DNA of 51,822 nucleotides, taken from assembly GCA_016218725.1 (NCBI GenBank), contig JACRDB010000036.1:1-51822 (forward strand), given 5' to 3'. The stretch comes from Deltaproteobacteria bacterium. Lineage in GTDB: Bacteria > Myxococcota_A > Polyangia > Polyangiales > Ga0077539. The translations under genes and the position numbers were made by a program. The notes under the pieces were generated by a model. That model worked only from the letters and a program-made list of their open reading frames with translations. It was not told the origin of the DNA and did no database searches. Shown here in pieces: positions 33,853 to 42,435 of this stretch. Position 1 is the first letter of the stretch, and every line of letters starts with the position of its first letter.

Positions 33853-35591
33853 CAAAGCACCTTGAGCTTTCGCACAGCGCTCTCGATCGCGCTCGACGCC
33901 GTCTGCCCGAGGCCGCAGATGGAAGCGTCTCTTAGCACCTGGCCTAGCGCCCCGAGGCGCTCCAGCTCCGCCTCGCGGGAGTCCAGAGGGCGCCCCTCGC
34001 AGAGCCTGTGGAGGAGCTCCTCCTGGCGCACGGTGCCCACCCGACACGGCACGCACTGCCCGCAGGACTCGTCCCGGAAGAACGCCGCGATGCGCCGGAG
34101 GAGCGGCGCCAGAGGCGTGGCCGTGTCCACCACCAGCACCACGCCACTCCCCAGCGTCGCCCCCGCCTTGCGAGTGTCCTCGAAGGTGAGCGGCAGGTCC
34201 AGCTCGTCGGGCCCGACGAAGGTCCCCGCGGCGCCTCCGAGGAGCACCGCCTGCACGCCCCCGCCGTTCTTTACTCCCCCGGCGCGGTCGATCACCGCCC
34301 GGAGCGTGACCCCGAAGGGGTGCTCGTAGAGCCCCGGAGCCTGCACCGCGCCGGAGAGACAGAAGAGCCTGGTGCCGGGCGACCCCTGGGTGCCTACGGA
34401 GCGCCACCAGCGGGCCCCGTGGAGGATGATGTCCGGCACGTTCACCAGGGTCTCCACGTTGTTGATCACCGTGGGACACCCGAAGAGCCCGCTCTCCACC
34501 GGGAACGGAGGCTTGCTCCGGGGCTCTCCCCGGAAGCCCTCCAGGGAGTTGAAGAGCGCCGTCTCCTCCCCGCAGATGTACGCCCCGGCGCCGCGCCGCA
34601 CCTCGATGTCAAAGGTGAGCCCCCGCCCGAGGATGTCCTCCCCGAGGAGCCCCCGGGCGCGGCACGCGGCGATCGCCTGGTGCACCCTCTCGGCCCCGCG
34701 AGGGTACTCCGCGCGCACGTACACCCAGCCCTTGTGAGAGCCCGTGGCGAAGCCCGCCAGGGTCATGGCCTCCACCAGCGCGAAGGGATCCTCCTCCAGC
34801 ACCACCCGGTCTTTGAAGGTCCCGGGCTCGCTCTCATCGGCGTTGCATACAACGTAGTGGGGCCGTCGCGTGGCGCGGGCCACGGCCTCCCACTTGCGCC
34901 CCGTGGGGAAGGCCGCGCCGCCTCGGCCCACGAGCCCCGCCTCGGAGACCTCCCGCAGCACCGCGTCGGGGCCCACCTCCAGCGCCCGACGCAGGGCCTG
35001 GAAGCCCCCGTGGGCGCGGTAGTCATCCAGGGAAGACGGGTCCACCCGGCCCACGCGCCGCAGGAGCCTCAAGCCCTCTTCGCCGTACTGCGGTAGCCTG
35101 GGGTGCGGCGTGGAACCCGCAGGCAGGGCGAGCACCCCCTCGGCGGTGACGTGGCCGAAGGAGTGCTCCTCGGGGGAGGCTCCGGCGCGCGTCCGGAGCA
35201 CCGCGGGGGCCTGCTCGCAGAGCCCGAGGCAGGGGCTGCGGAACCAGGTCTTGCGCTCGGAGTCCGCGCCCAGGGCCTGGGTGAGCGCGGGGGCGCCGCG
35301 CATGCCACACGCGAGGTCATCGCACACATGGAGCACCTCCCGGGGGCGCTCGGAGAGGGCGAAGAGGGCGTAGAAGCTGGCCACGCCGAAGACCTCCGCG
35401 GGGGCGAGCTCCAGGCGGCGGCAGAGGTACCCGAGGCCCCCGCGGGAGACCCACCCCACGCGACCCTGGAGCGCGTGGAGGCACGGCAGGAGCAGGTGCC
35501 TCGGGGCCGGCTCGGCCTGCCCTTGAAGGCAGCGGTCCACGGCGTCTCGCTCGTCCTCCGAGGGGGCGTCGTCCAGGTGTCGCAGGTCCAT
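33852..35591 (-). CDS. NAD(P)-linked formate dehydrogenase diaphorase subunit (fused NuoE-NuoF, HoxF/FdsB-like)
   Basis: A 579-residue flavoprotein that would pass formate electrons to NAD(P)+. The N-terminal NuoE-like thioredoxin-fold domain has [2Fe-2S] ligands Cys90, Cys95, Cys121 and Cys125. The NuoF-like domain has the FMN/NAD-binding GRGGAAFPTGRKW (222-234) and YVVCNADESEPGTFKDR, and the [4Fe-4S] ligands ESCGQCVPC (510-516) with Cys559. The fusion is as in HoxF-type enzymes. It starts 10 bp after the catalytic subunit's stop and its own stop overlaps the next ATG, so all three subunits are coupled. Confidence 0.93.
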   Translation of the reverse strand: MDLRHLDDAPSEDERDAVDRCLQGQAEPAPRHLLLPCLHALQGRVGWVSRGGLGYLCRRLELAPAEVFGVASFYALFALSERPREVLHVCDDLACGMRGAPALTQALGADSERKTWFRSPCLGLCEQAPAVLRTRAGASPEEHSFGHVTAEGVLALPAGSTPHPRLPQYGEEGLRLLRRVGRVDPSSLDDYRAHGGFQALRRALEVGPDAVLREVSEAGLVGRGGAAFPTGRKWEAVARATRRPHYVVCNADESEPGTFKDRVVLEEDPFALVEAMTLAGFATGSHKGWVYVRAEYPRGAERVHQAIAACRARGLLGEDILGRGLTFDIEVRRGAGAYICGEETALFNSLEGFRGEPRSKPPFPVESGLFGCPTVINNVETLVNVPDIILHGARWWRSVGTQGSPGTRLFCLSGAVQAPGLYEHPFGVTLRAVIDRAGGVKNGGGVQAVLLGGAAGTFVGPDELDLPLTFEDTRKAGATLGSGVVLVVDTATPLAPLLRRIAAFFRDESCGQCVPCRVGTVRQEELLHRLCEGRPLDSREAELERLGALGQVLRDASICGLGQTASSAIESAVRKLKVL

Positions 35592-35601
35592 CGTGGCGAT
35601 A

Positions 35602-37506
35602 CTACTCCGCGGCGTCGGGCGCGGTGCTGGCGATGCGCTCGACGCGCACCGCGGCGGCCTTGAACTCCGCGGTGCCGCTCTTGGGGTCGTGGGCGTCCAC
35701 GGTGAGCACGTTGGTGTCCACCTCGTCGGGGAAATGCAGGGTCATGAACACCAGCCCCGGCTGGAGCCCCGGGTCCTCGCGCACCGGCGCCACCACGCTC
35801 CCGCGGCGAGAGGTCACCCGCACGCGCTCGCCCTCGGAGAGCCCCAGGGCCCGCACGTCGTGCGGCGAGAGGTCCACGGTCTCCCCGCGGCGCAGGGGCG
35901 AGGGGAACGCGCTGGTCTGCACGCCGGTGTTGTACGAATCGAGCCGCCGCCCGGTGGTGAGGCGCAGGGGATAGGCGTCGTCAAGGGCTTCCACGGGCGG
36001 GTCATGGGCCACGGGCGAGAAGGGCGCCCGAGGGCCCTGGACGGGGTCCTCCCAGAGCCTCCCATGGAGGAAGGTGGCGCCGGGGTGGGCCTCGTCGGGG
36101 CAGGGCCATTGGATGCCCCCGAGGGCCTCGAGCCTCGCGTAGGACATGCCTCCGTGCATGGGAGAGAGGGCCCGGAGCTCGTCCCAGAGGGCCTGTGGTG
36201 TGGGGTGCCCGAGGTCCCTCCCGAGCCTGCGCGAGAGCTCCGCGAGAATCCAGAGGTCGTCCCGGGTGCCGGGTGGGGGCTCGACCACCTTGCGGCAGCG
36301 CTGCACGCGGCGCTCGGAGCTGGTGACGGTGCCCTCGCTCTCGCACCAGCTCACGGTGGCCGGGAGCACCACGTGGGCGAGCTCCGCGGTGCGGGTGCGA
36401 AACAGGTCTTGTACGATGAGGCACTCCAACCCCCGGAGGCGCCGGAGGGTGCGGGTGCCGTCGGCCTCGGACTGGGCGGGGTTCTCGCCGAGGCAGTAGA
36501 GCCCGGTGAGCTGTCCGTGGTCCATGGCCTCGAACATCTCCGTGAGGTGCCAGCCCTTCTTCGGCGGGATGGTGGCGCCCCAGGCGCGCTCGAAGCGCGC
36601 GCGCACGGCGGGGTCTTCGACGTCTTGAAAGCCCGTGAGCTTGTGGGGGAGGGCGCCCATGTCCCCGCCGCCCTGGACGTTGTTCTGCCCTCGGAGGGGG
36701 TTCAACCCACAACCGTAGCGCCCGACGTGGCCCCCCAGGAGCGCCAGGTTGATGAGCGCCAGGACGTTGTCCACGGCGTTGTGGTGCTCGGTGATCCCGA
36801 GGGTCCAGCAGAGCTGGGCGCGGTCCGCGCGGGCCCAGTCCCGGGCCAGCGCCACCACCAGCGCCCGGGGCACGCCGGTGACCTCCTCCACCCGCTCCAG
36901 GGTCCAGGGCTCCACGGCCTCCCGGAGGGCCTCCAGGCCCGTGGTGGCGCGGGCGATGAAGGTCTTGTTCTCCAGGCCCTCGTCGAGGATCACCCGGGCC
37001 ACGCCGTGGGCCAGGGCGATGTCCGTACCTACTTGTACGGGGAGGTGGGCGTGGGCCCAGCGGGCGGTGGGGGTGCGCCGGGGGTCTACGACGTAGAGTC
37101 TGGCGCCCTTGCGGCGGGCGACCATGACGTGGTGGAAGAAGATCGGGTGGGTCTCCCGGGCGTTGGAGCCCCAGAGGACGACCACGTCGGCGTCTTCGAG
37201 CTCCTTGTAGGAGCTGGTGCCTCCGCCCGCGCCGAACACCGTCGCCAGACCGACGACGCTGGGGGCGTGTCAGGTTCGGTTGCAACTGTCGATGTGGTTG
37301 CTCCCGACGGCGGTGCGCAGGACCTTCATGGCGAGGTAGTTCACCTCGTTGGTGGCCTTGGAGCACGAGAACACCCCGACCGTCCCGGGCCCGTGGCGCG
37401 CGACGCAGCCCTTCAGCCCGAGGGCGGCGCGGTCCAGGGCCTCCTCCCAGGATGCCGGTCGCAGGGTGTCTCCGTCACGAACCAGCGGCTCCGTCAGGCG
37501 CTTCAT
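35602..37506 (-). CDS. selenocysteine-containing formate dehydrogenase catalytic subunit (lacks N-terminal Fe4S4 domain)
   Basis: A 634-residue molybdopterin oxidoreductase read through an in-frame UGA at 37270-37272 as Sec79. The context NRT-U-HAPSVVGLA is the FdhF active site, where Sec coordinates Mo/W and the next His takes the proton. Downstream VVLWGSNARETHP, VVDPRRTPTA, LNPLRGQNNVQGGGDMG and CLGENPAQSEAD bind the two pterin cofactors; GRRLDSYNTGVQTSAFPS begins the C-terminal dinucleotide domain. It starts directly at the segment that normally follows the [4Fe-4S] domain (LVRDGDTLRPASWEEAL); that domain is in the 32992-33852 protein. The ATG is 37506, overlapping the radical SAM gene by 32 bp. 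A conventional annotation would split it or call it a pseudogene. Confidence 0.92.
37240..37272 (-). promoter_or_regulatory. bacterial SECIS element at the formate dehydrogenase UGA
   Basis: Reading the minus strand, UGA (37272-37270) is followed by an 11-nt spacer and then a hairpin at 37258-37240: CGUCGUC, loop GGUCU, GGCGACG (seven pairs, one U-G). E. coli fdhF has the same 11-nt spacer, the same GGUCU within its loop, and its loop GU at the same distance (19 nt) from the UGA. The loop GU is what SelB recognises. Confidence 0.88.
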
Positions 37507-38836
37507 GGGTGTCAGTGTACCCCTCCTGCGCCCGCGTGGTGTAGTCAAGCCACCCCTCCCCTGACGCCGCCACGGCGCGGGCCTGGGCGAGCTCGTCCTC
37601 GGGCCAGGGCTCCAGGTAGCTCTCGAAGCGCGCGTGATCAAAGGGCTCGTTGCTGGCCGGGGCCACGCGCTGCAGGCGCTCGCGGAGGCCCTCACGGAGG
37701 TACTCCAGGGCCCGGTGGTGGCAGAAGGGGTTGTTCCCCGTGCGCCCCGCCAGGACGTGGCAGGTCATGGAGCACCCGCTGCGGCATACGTCGCTGTAGT
37801 AGCACTCCCGACAGTAGCCCCAGAGGTCCTCGGTGGTGCGGTCGCGGGTGAAGCGCAGGGCCCGGGTGCGCTCCCAGATGTCTTGAACGCTGTGGTCGCG
37901 CACGTTGCCGCCGACGTAGGCCTTGGAGGGGAGCGAGAGGCAGCCCTTCAGGTCCCCGTTTGCCTCGATGCCGAGGATGGCGCGCCCGGCGCCGCAGGAG
38001 GCCATGTGCCCGCGGGGGAGCATGCCCCGGAAGAGGGTCTCATAGGGGCCGAAGTAGCCCACGTCGTTGCCGGGCCAGAAGCGCACCTTGCGCTCCCTCA
38101 TGCGCCGCGCGACGCGGGCCAGCATGGGGAGCACGTCCAGCACCTGGAAGGGCTCCAGGATGAGCTCCGGCAGGTCCGCCGCGCGCCCCAGGGGCACCGT
38201 GAGCGACGGCTGCCAGGAGTGGATGCCCGCGTCCATGAGCACCTCCGTGAGGGCCTCGATCTCCAGGGCGCCGGCGCGGGAGATCTGCGTGTTGGCGCTC
38301 ACGGGCACGCCCGCGTCCTGGAGGTTCTTGAGCGCGCCCATGGCGCTCTTGAAGGTCCCGGGGATGCCCCGGAGGCGGTCGTGGGTGGCCTCCAGGCCCT
38401 CGAAGGACACGGACGCGCTCTGGAACCCGGCCTGGGCGGCCTGGCGGGCGCGCTCGGCGGTCATTCCACGGCCGCCGGTGACCATGGTGAGCTCCATCCC
38501 GGCGTCCCGGATGGCCCTCCCGACGGTGGTCCAGTCCTCGCGCAGGTAGGCCTCGCCGCCGATGAGGGTGACCTCCGGGACCCCGAGGGCGGCGAGCTGT
38601 CGCACGACGTCCAGGGCCTCCTCGGTGGAGAGCTCATCGGGGCGCGCCCGCCCCGCGCGGGAGCCGCAGTGGCGGCACGCCAGGTCGCACCGGAGGGTGA
38701 ACTCCCACACGACGTAGATGGGCCTCCAGGCGCGGTCTACGGGCCTGGCGACGTCGTCCAGCGGGCGCTGGCGCAGGGCGGGTTCGGCCACGGGAGCGAG
38801 CGGGAGCGAGCGGGCGCGGGCGTGGGGGTCGGCCAT
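37475..38836 (-). CDS. radical SAM/SPASM-domain protein coupled to formate dehydrogenase
   Basis: A 453-residue enzyme. The SAM-binding cluster motif CDLACRHC (Cys50, Cys54, Cys57) and the following GGEAYLRED are classical. The C-terminal region has the cysteine pattern of SPASM/twitch domains (ASCGAGRAILGIEANGDLKGC, then CRECYYSDVCRSGCSMTC and a final Cys in NNPFCHH), which bind auxiliary Fe-S clusters. Such proteins usually modify peptides or proteins. No RiPP precursor is seen nearby. The gene overlaps the start of the selenoprotein gene by 32 bp, so a maturase role for the dehydrogenase is possible but unproven. The ATG at 38836 is preferred to an upstream TTG. Confidence 0.85.
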   Translation of the reverse strand: MADPHARARSLPLAPVAEPALRQRPLDDVARPVDRAWRPIYVVWEFTLRCDLACRHCGSRAGRARPDELSTEEALDVVRQLAALGVPEVTLIGGEAYLREDWTTVGRAIRDAGMELTMVTGGRGMTAERARQAAQAGFQSASVSFEGLEATHDRLRGIPGTFKSAMGALKNLQDAGVPVSANTQISRAGALEIEALTEVLMDAGIHSWQPSLTVPLGRAADLPELILEPFQVLDVLPMLARVARRMRERKVRFWPGNDVGYFGPYETLFRGMLPRGHMASCGAGRAILGIEANGDLKGCLSLPSKAYVGGNVRDHSVQDIWERTRALRFTRDRTTEDLWGYCRECYYSDVCRSGCSMTCHVLAGRTGNNPFCHHRALEYLREGLRERLQRVAPASNEPFDHARFESYLEPWPEDELAQARAVAASGEGWLDYTTRAQEGYTDTHEAPDGAAGS

Positions 38837-38900
38837 GGACCCAGGCAAGCACCGGCCGCGGGACGCGACTTGCCGAGGGTCAAGCCGCGGTAGCGTTCGC

Positions 38901-39251
38901 TCAGTGCCAGGGCGAGGCGACCTTGACCGAGGCGCCGCTGCGGTCGTGCTCGTCGAGCCTCCGGCGCGCGTCCGTCACGCAGCCGAGGCATGCGAAGAAC
39001 GGGGAGCCATGGGCGCAGCGCACGGTGGCCCAGAGCGCGTCGAAGCCGCCCTTGCGGCTGCGGGCCTCGCCCACGGTGTCCAGGTGCTTGCCGCAGGCGA
39101 TGCAGTGCAGGTGGTCGCCGTCCTTCATCGTGGCGAGCGCCTCGCGGGTGGAGGGCGCCTCCGCGGCCGCAGTGCGGGGCGTCCCCGAGGGCCCCTTGCC
39201 GAAGCGCTCCTGGCGCTCCTTCTTTGTCAACCGTGGTGCCTTGCCAGCCAT
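38901..39251 (-). CDS. small protein with two CxxC motifs (zinc-ribbon-like)
   Basis: A 116-residue protein. A basic N-terminus (MAGKAPRLTKKERQERFG) is followed by two CxxC pairs, HCIACGKHLD (about residue 50) and FACLGCVTD (about residue 86), likely forming one zinc ribbon. There is no signal peptide. The function is unknown; the basic start and Zn fold would suit nucleic-acid or ribosome association. It lies 64 bp upstream of the radical SAM gene on the same strand, so it may share its promoter. Confidence 0.7.
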   Translation of the reverse strand: MAGKAPRLTKKERQERFGKGPSGTPRTAAAEAPSTREALATMKDGDHLHCIACGKHLDTVGEARSRKGGFDALWATVRCAHGSPFFACLGCVTDARRRLDEHDRSGASVKVASPWH

Positions 39252-39296
39252 GAGGCACGGGACCCTAGAGCACCCTCCGCCCGCCGTAAAGTCCCC

Positions 39297-39917
39297 CTAC
39301 GGCGTGCTGTCCAGCGTGGCGCGGTCGCGCTGGCGCTGGGGCCCGAGGAGCGCGCAGCGGGTCAGGTGCACCGAGGCGTCGCCGCTCGCGTCGAGGGCGA
39401 AGGCCGTCCCGGTCACCCGGCAGCGGGAGAGGTGCACCGTGGCCCGGCCGCTGGCCAGCACGCCCACGCTGCCCCGGAGCGTGCAGTTCGAGAGCCGCAC
39501 CGCGCAGCTCCCGGAGGCCCTCACCGCGGGGCCCGTGGGGTTGTCAATGGACACCCGGTCCAGGTAGATCACCCGGTCCCCGCTGCACGACACGGGCTGC
39601 GCGGGCACGTCCGCGAGGCCCCCGGGCCTGGGCTGGTCCGGCTCCGCCTGCAGCGGGTCCATCCTCGGCGGGGGAGGGACCGCCACGTCCGGGGGCCTCA
39701 CCGCGGGCGGAGGCGGGGTCACGTCCGGCGGCCGCTCCGCGGGGCGCTCCGGGGGCACGTCCGCCCGGGGCGGGACCCGGTCCGGAGCGGCGTCCAGCGC
39801 GCGCGTGGTGAACACCACCCGAGGGTCCTGGGAGGACCTGCACCGGGCCCCCGGGATGGCCACCAGCGCCAGGAGCGCGAGGCTAGCGCGCCACACAGCG
39901 CCCCGTGGGACGGTCAC
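39297..39917 (-). CDS. lipoprotein with Pro-rich spacer and short beta-helix-like repeat
   Basis: About 206 residues. A hydrophobic stretch (ASLALLALVAIPGARC) ends in a lipobox-like Cys. A long Pro/Asp/Arg spacer follows (residues about 45-105), then three related segments, VRLSNCTLRGSVGV, VHLSRCRVTGTAFAL and VHLTRCALLGP, that look like rungs of a parallel beta-helix. The start is uncertain: ATG 39947, GTG 39917 or GTG 39896; all overlap the preceding gene's end, so they are translationally coupled. It is presumably exported to the outer surface; the function is unknown. Confidence 0.6.
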   Translation of the reverse strand: MTVPRGAVWRASLALLALVAIPGARCRSSQDPRVVFTTRALDAAPDRVPPRADVPPERPAERPPDVTPPPPAVRPPDVAVPPPPRMDPLQAEPDQPRPGGLADVPAQPVSCSGDRVIYLDRVSIDNPTGPAVRASGSCAVRLSNCTLRGSVGVLASGRATVHLSRCRVTGTAFALDASGDASVHLTRCALLGPQRQRDRATLDSTP

Positions 39918-40746
39918 AGCGCGCGCCCGCGCCGCAGGACGCGTCATCGATGCACTGGCAGGTGGTGGTGGCGACGTTGCACGCGCGGCCCGCCCCGCAG
40001 GCCGTGGAGCCCGAGCACACGCAGCGCCCGCCGGTGCAGGCGCTCCCGGCGGAGCACTCCATGGAGGTCCTGCACGCCGTGGCGCAGCGCTCCGAGGCCG
40101 CGTCGCAGCGGTACGACCCGCAGGACAGCGCCGGGTTCGCCGCGCACGAGGGCACGCACAGGGACACCATGCTCCCGGGCACCGGCGAGCACACATAGCC
40201 CGCGCGGCAGTCCCCTCGGGTCATGCACGTCCGGATGCAGAGACGCCCGAGGTTCGACGCCACGCACACGCCCGTGGCCCCGCAGTCCCCGGTGGCCGCG
40301 CACGAGTACGTGCAGTACCCCATGGGCCAGCCCGCCGCCGCGAGCTGGCACACCCCCTCGGCCCCGCAGTCCGCGTTGGCCGCGCACGGGATCCCGGGCA
40401 TCACCCGCCGCCGAGGGTTCTCCACCGCGCAGGTGTTGGCCACGCACGTCTCCCCAGGTTGGCATACGTTCCCGCAACGGCCGCAGTTACGCGGGTCCCG
40501 GAACACCTCCGCGCACAGCGCCCCACACCGCAGGAGAGGTGGTTCACAGCCTCCGTCCGCGAGGGGCGTGGTGTCCACGGTGGGGGGCGCGTCCGGGGGG
40601 GGCGTGTCTGGGGGGGGAGGAAGGGCGCTGTCCGCGCGGACGTCCACGGAGACGTCGGGGGCGCTGCCGTCGGGCTCTTCGGTGATGGGGGTGGACGAGC
40701 AGCCCAAGGCCCCGAGGAGCACCACCGCCGAGGCCCGAGGCGCCAT
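39883..40746 (-). CDS. cysteine-rich lipoprotein, myxobacterial type
   Basis: A 287-residue product from the ATG at 40746. The lipoprotein signal is [17 protein letters not shown] Pro/Asp-rich spacer (to about residue 62) leads into a disulfide-rich region with more than 30 cysteines in repeated patterns such as NCGRCGNVCQPGETC, DCGAEGVC and ACGAGRACN. Such proteins are common on the surface of Myxococcota. Function is unknown; binding or adhesion is a guess. It overlaps the following beta-helix lipoprotein gene. Confidence 0.8.
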   Translation of the reverse strand: MAPRASAVVLLGALGCSSTPITEEPDGSAPDVSVDVRADSALPPPPDTPPPDAPPTVDTTPLADGGCEPPLLRCGALCAEVFRDPRNCGRCGNVCQPGETCVANTCAVENPRRRVMPGIPCAANADCGAEGVCQLAAAGWPMGYCTYSCAATGDCGATGVCVASNLGRLCIRTCMTRGDCRAGYVCSPVPGSMVSLCVPSCAANPALSCGSYRCDAASERCATACRTSMECSAGSACTGGRCVCSGSTACGAGRACNVATTTCQCIDDASCGAGARCDRPTGRCVAR

Positions 40747-40767
40747 GGGGGTACTTCGTACCACAGG

Positions 40768-41463
40768 TTACGCGCCGTGGTGGGACTCTCGCGCGGCTTC
40801 TTCGATGAGCCCCTGGGCCTCGCGGCCGAGGTAGCGGTCGATGGCGGCGTGGGCGGCGTAGATGAGCGGCGTGAGCCCGAGGGCGAGGAGCAGCTTGTAG
40901 CTGTAACTGGTGAGGGCCAGGCCCCAGAAGTCCCGGCCGGTGATCTTCCCTGGGAGCCAGAAGGCGATGCCGAGGACCACCACCGTGTCGATCACCTGGG
41001 ACACCATGGTGGAGCCCGTGGCGCGGAGCCAGAGGTGCCTCCCGCCGGTGCGGTCCCGCAGGAGCCAGAAGACCACCACGTCCACGAGCTGGCTCAGGGC
41101 GAAGGCCGTGACGCTCCCGGCGATGATCCAGAGGGACTGGCCGAAGACCGCCGCGAAGGGACCGTCCTGCACCGGTGAGATCCCCGCGGCCGGCACCCGG
41201 ATGGCCGCGAAGAGCACGGTGAACGCGTAGAGGATCAGCCCCACGGTGATGAACGTGAGCCTCCGCACGCCGCCGCGGCCGAAGTACTCGTTGATGAGGT
41301 CCGTGGTGATGAACACCACGGGCCAGGGCAAGACCCCGATGGACATCACCCAGGGGCCCACCTGGAACAGCTTGCCGCCGATGAGCTCCGCCAGGACGGC
41401 GTTGCACACAAACACCCCGGCCAGCACCAGGTACACCAGGTCCTTGCGAGCGTTCAGGTTCAC
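40768..41463 (-). CDS. queuosine precursor transporter (YhhQ/VUT family)
   Basis: A 231-residue integral membrane protein with six hydrophobic helices. FVCNAVLAELIGGKLFQVG, the central VVFITTDLINEYFGRGG and SQLVDVVVFWLLRD are hallmarks of the Vut_1/YhhQ family that imports preQ0/preQ1, precursors of the tRNA base queuosine. The ATG is at 41463. The lipoprotein gene starts 21 bp after its stop on the same strand, but a functional link is unlikely. Confidence 0.92.
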   Translation of the reverse strand: MNLNARKDLVYLVLAGVFVCNAVLAELIGGKLFQVGPWVMSIGVLPWPVVFITTDLINEYFGRGGVRRLTFITVGLILYAFTVLFAAIRVPAAGISPVQDGPFAAVFGQSLWIIAGSVTAFALSQLVDVVVFWLLRDRTGGRHLWLRATGSTMVSQVIDTVVVLGIAFWLPGKITGRDFWGLALTSYSYKLLLALGLTPLIYAAHAAIDRYLGREAQGLIEEAARESHHGA

Positions 41464-41551
41464 CGTGGGCGCAAGGTAACACAGCCCCCGCGCACGGGTT
41501 GCACGGTCCCATGGGGGTGGTCAGGGACCTGTGCTACCCAATGGGGCTACG

Positions 41552-42358
41552 ATGGCCGCGCCCGAAGCCGAGGTCCGCCCGAGCCGCTCGCTCTTCCCGA
41601 AGGAGCACGGGGCCTACGGGCAGTTTACGTTCCCGCTGGTGACGGCGCTCCTCCTCGGGCGGGCAAGCGCCGCGGCGTGGGCGCTGGCGCTGGCGGGGGT
41701 GCTTGGTTTCTTCGCCCACGAGCCGTTGCTTGTGCGCCTGGGGCACCGCGGCGCGAAGGCCCTGCGCGAGGACGGGGCGCGGGCCGCGAGGCTCCTGGGG
41801 GCGCTGACGGCGGCGGCGCTCGCGGCGGGGATCTTCGGGCTCCTGCGAGGGGGCGAGGCCGCGAGGGAGGGGGCGCTCCTGCCCGGGGCGCTGGGGCTCC
41901 TGCTCGCCCCGTTGGTCTGGACACGGCGGGAGAAGACGCTCCCCGGCGAGGCGCTGGCGGCGGCGACGCTGGCGGCGCTGGCGGCGCCCGTGGCGAGGGC
42001 GGCGGGCGTGGGGCGTGGGGTGACGCTCGGGTGCTGGGCGCTGTGGGGCGTGGCGTTCCTGCTCACCACCACGGGGGTGCGGGCGGTGACGCAGCTGCGC
42101 CGGGACGCCGCGGCCGCGAGGCGCGCGCGCCTGGCGACGTACGCGCTGGCGCCGGTGGCGCTGGGGGTCTTCGCGGCGGCGGGCGCCTGGGGCGTGGCGC
42201 GGTGGGGCTACGCGGTCGCGCTCTTGCCGATGACGGCGGTGTCCCTGGCGGCGACCAGGGCGCAGCCCACGAGGGTGCGGTCCCTGGGCTGGACGCTCAT
42301 GGCCGCGGGGGCGTTGACCGTGGGGCTCCTGGCGGCGCTCCTGCGCGGGGCGGGGTGA
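41552..42358 (+). CDS. YwiC-like membrane protein
   Basis: A 268-residue membrane protein with about eight Ala/Leu-rich helices. The N-terminal FPKEHGAYGQFTFPLVTALLLGR and the FFAHEPLLVRLGHRG loop match the YwiC-like family; the EHGAYG and the acidic HEP loop are reminiscent of UbiA-fold prenyltransferases. The substrate is unknown. The ATG at 41552 is preferred to the GTG at 41531. It is divergent from the queuosine transporter and converges with the Cys-rich lipoprotein gene over a hairpin. Confidence 0.82.
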   Translation: MAAPEAEVRPSRSLFPKEHGAYGQFTFPLVTALLLGRASAAAWALALAGVLGFFAHEPLLVRLGHRGAKALREDGARAARLLGALTAAALAAGIFGLLRGGEAAREGALLPGALGLLLAPLVWTRREKTLPGEALAAATLAALAAPVARAAGVGRGVTLGCWALWGVAFLLTTTGVRAVTQLRRDAAAARRARLATYALAPVALGVFAAAGAWGVARWGYAVALLPMTAVSLAATRAQPTRVRSLGWTLMAAGALTVGLLAALLRGAG

Positions 42359-42405
42359 GCGGGAGGTACGCTCCGACGTGCCTGACCGCCAGGGCTAACG
42401 CCGAT

Positions 42406-42422
42406 GCCCCTCAGTGAGGGGC
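42406..42422. terminator. bidirectional hairpin between convergent genes
   Basis: GCCCCTC-AGT-GAGGGGC is a perfect seven-base-pair stem between the YwiC-like gene and the Cys-rich lipoprotein gene. It is flanked by two near-identical GGGCTAACGC repeats (about 42392-42401 and 42427-42436). No T-run follows. Confidence 0.55.
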
Positions 42423-42435
42423 GCTGGGGCTAACG

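Noticed and set aside
32992..34479. Longer start for the FDH iron-sulfur subunit (495 codons)
   Set aside because: The first 209 codons overlap the diaphorase gene in a shadow frame; the ATG at 33852 begins the ferredoxin domain and overlaps the upstream stop as TGATG.
35602..37506. Formate dehydrogenase catalytic gene as a nonsense-mutated pseudogene or two genes
   Set aside because: The single UGA falls precisely at the active-site Sec position, is followed by a SECIS-like hairpin with the right loop and spacing, and the rest of the frame is intact.
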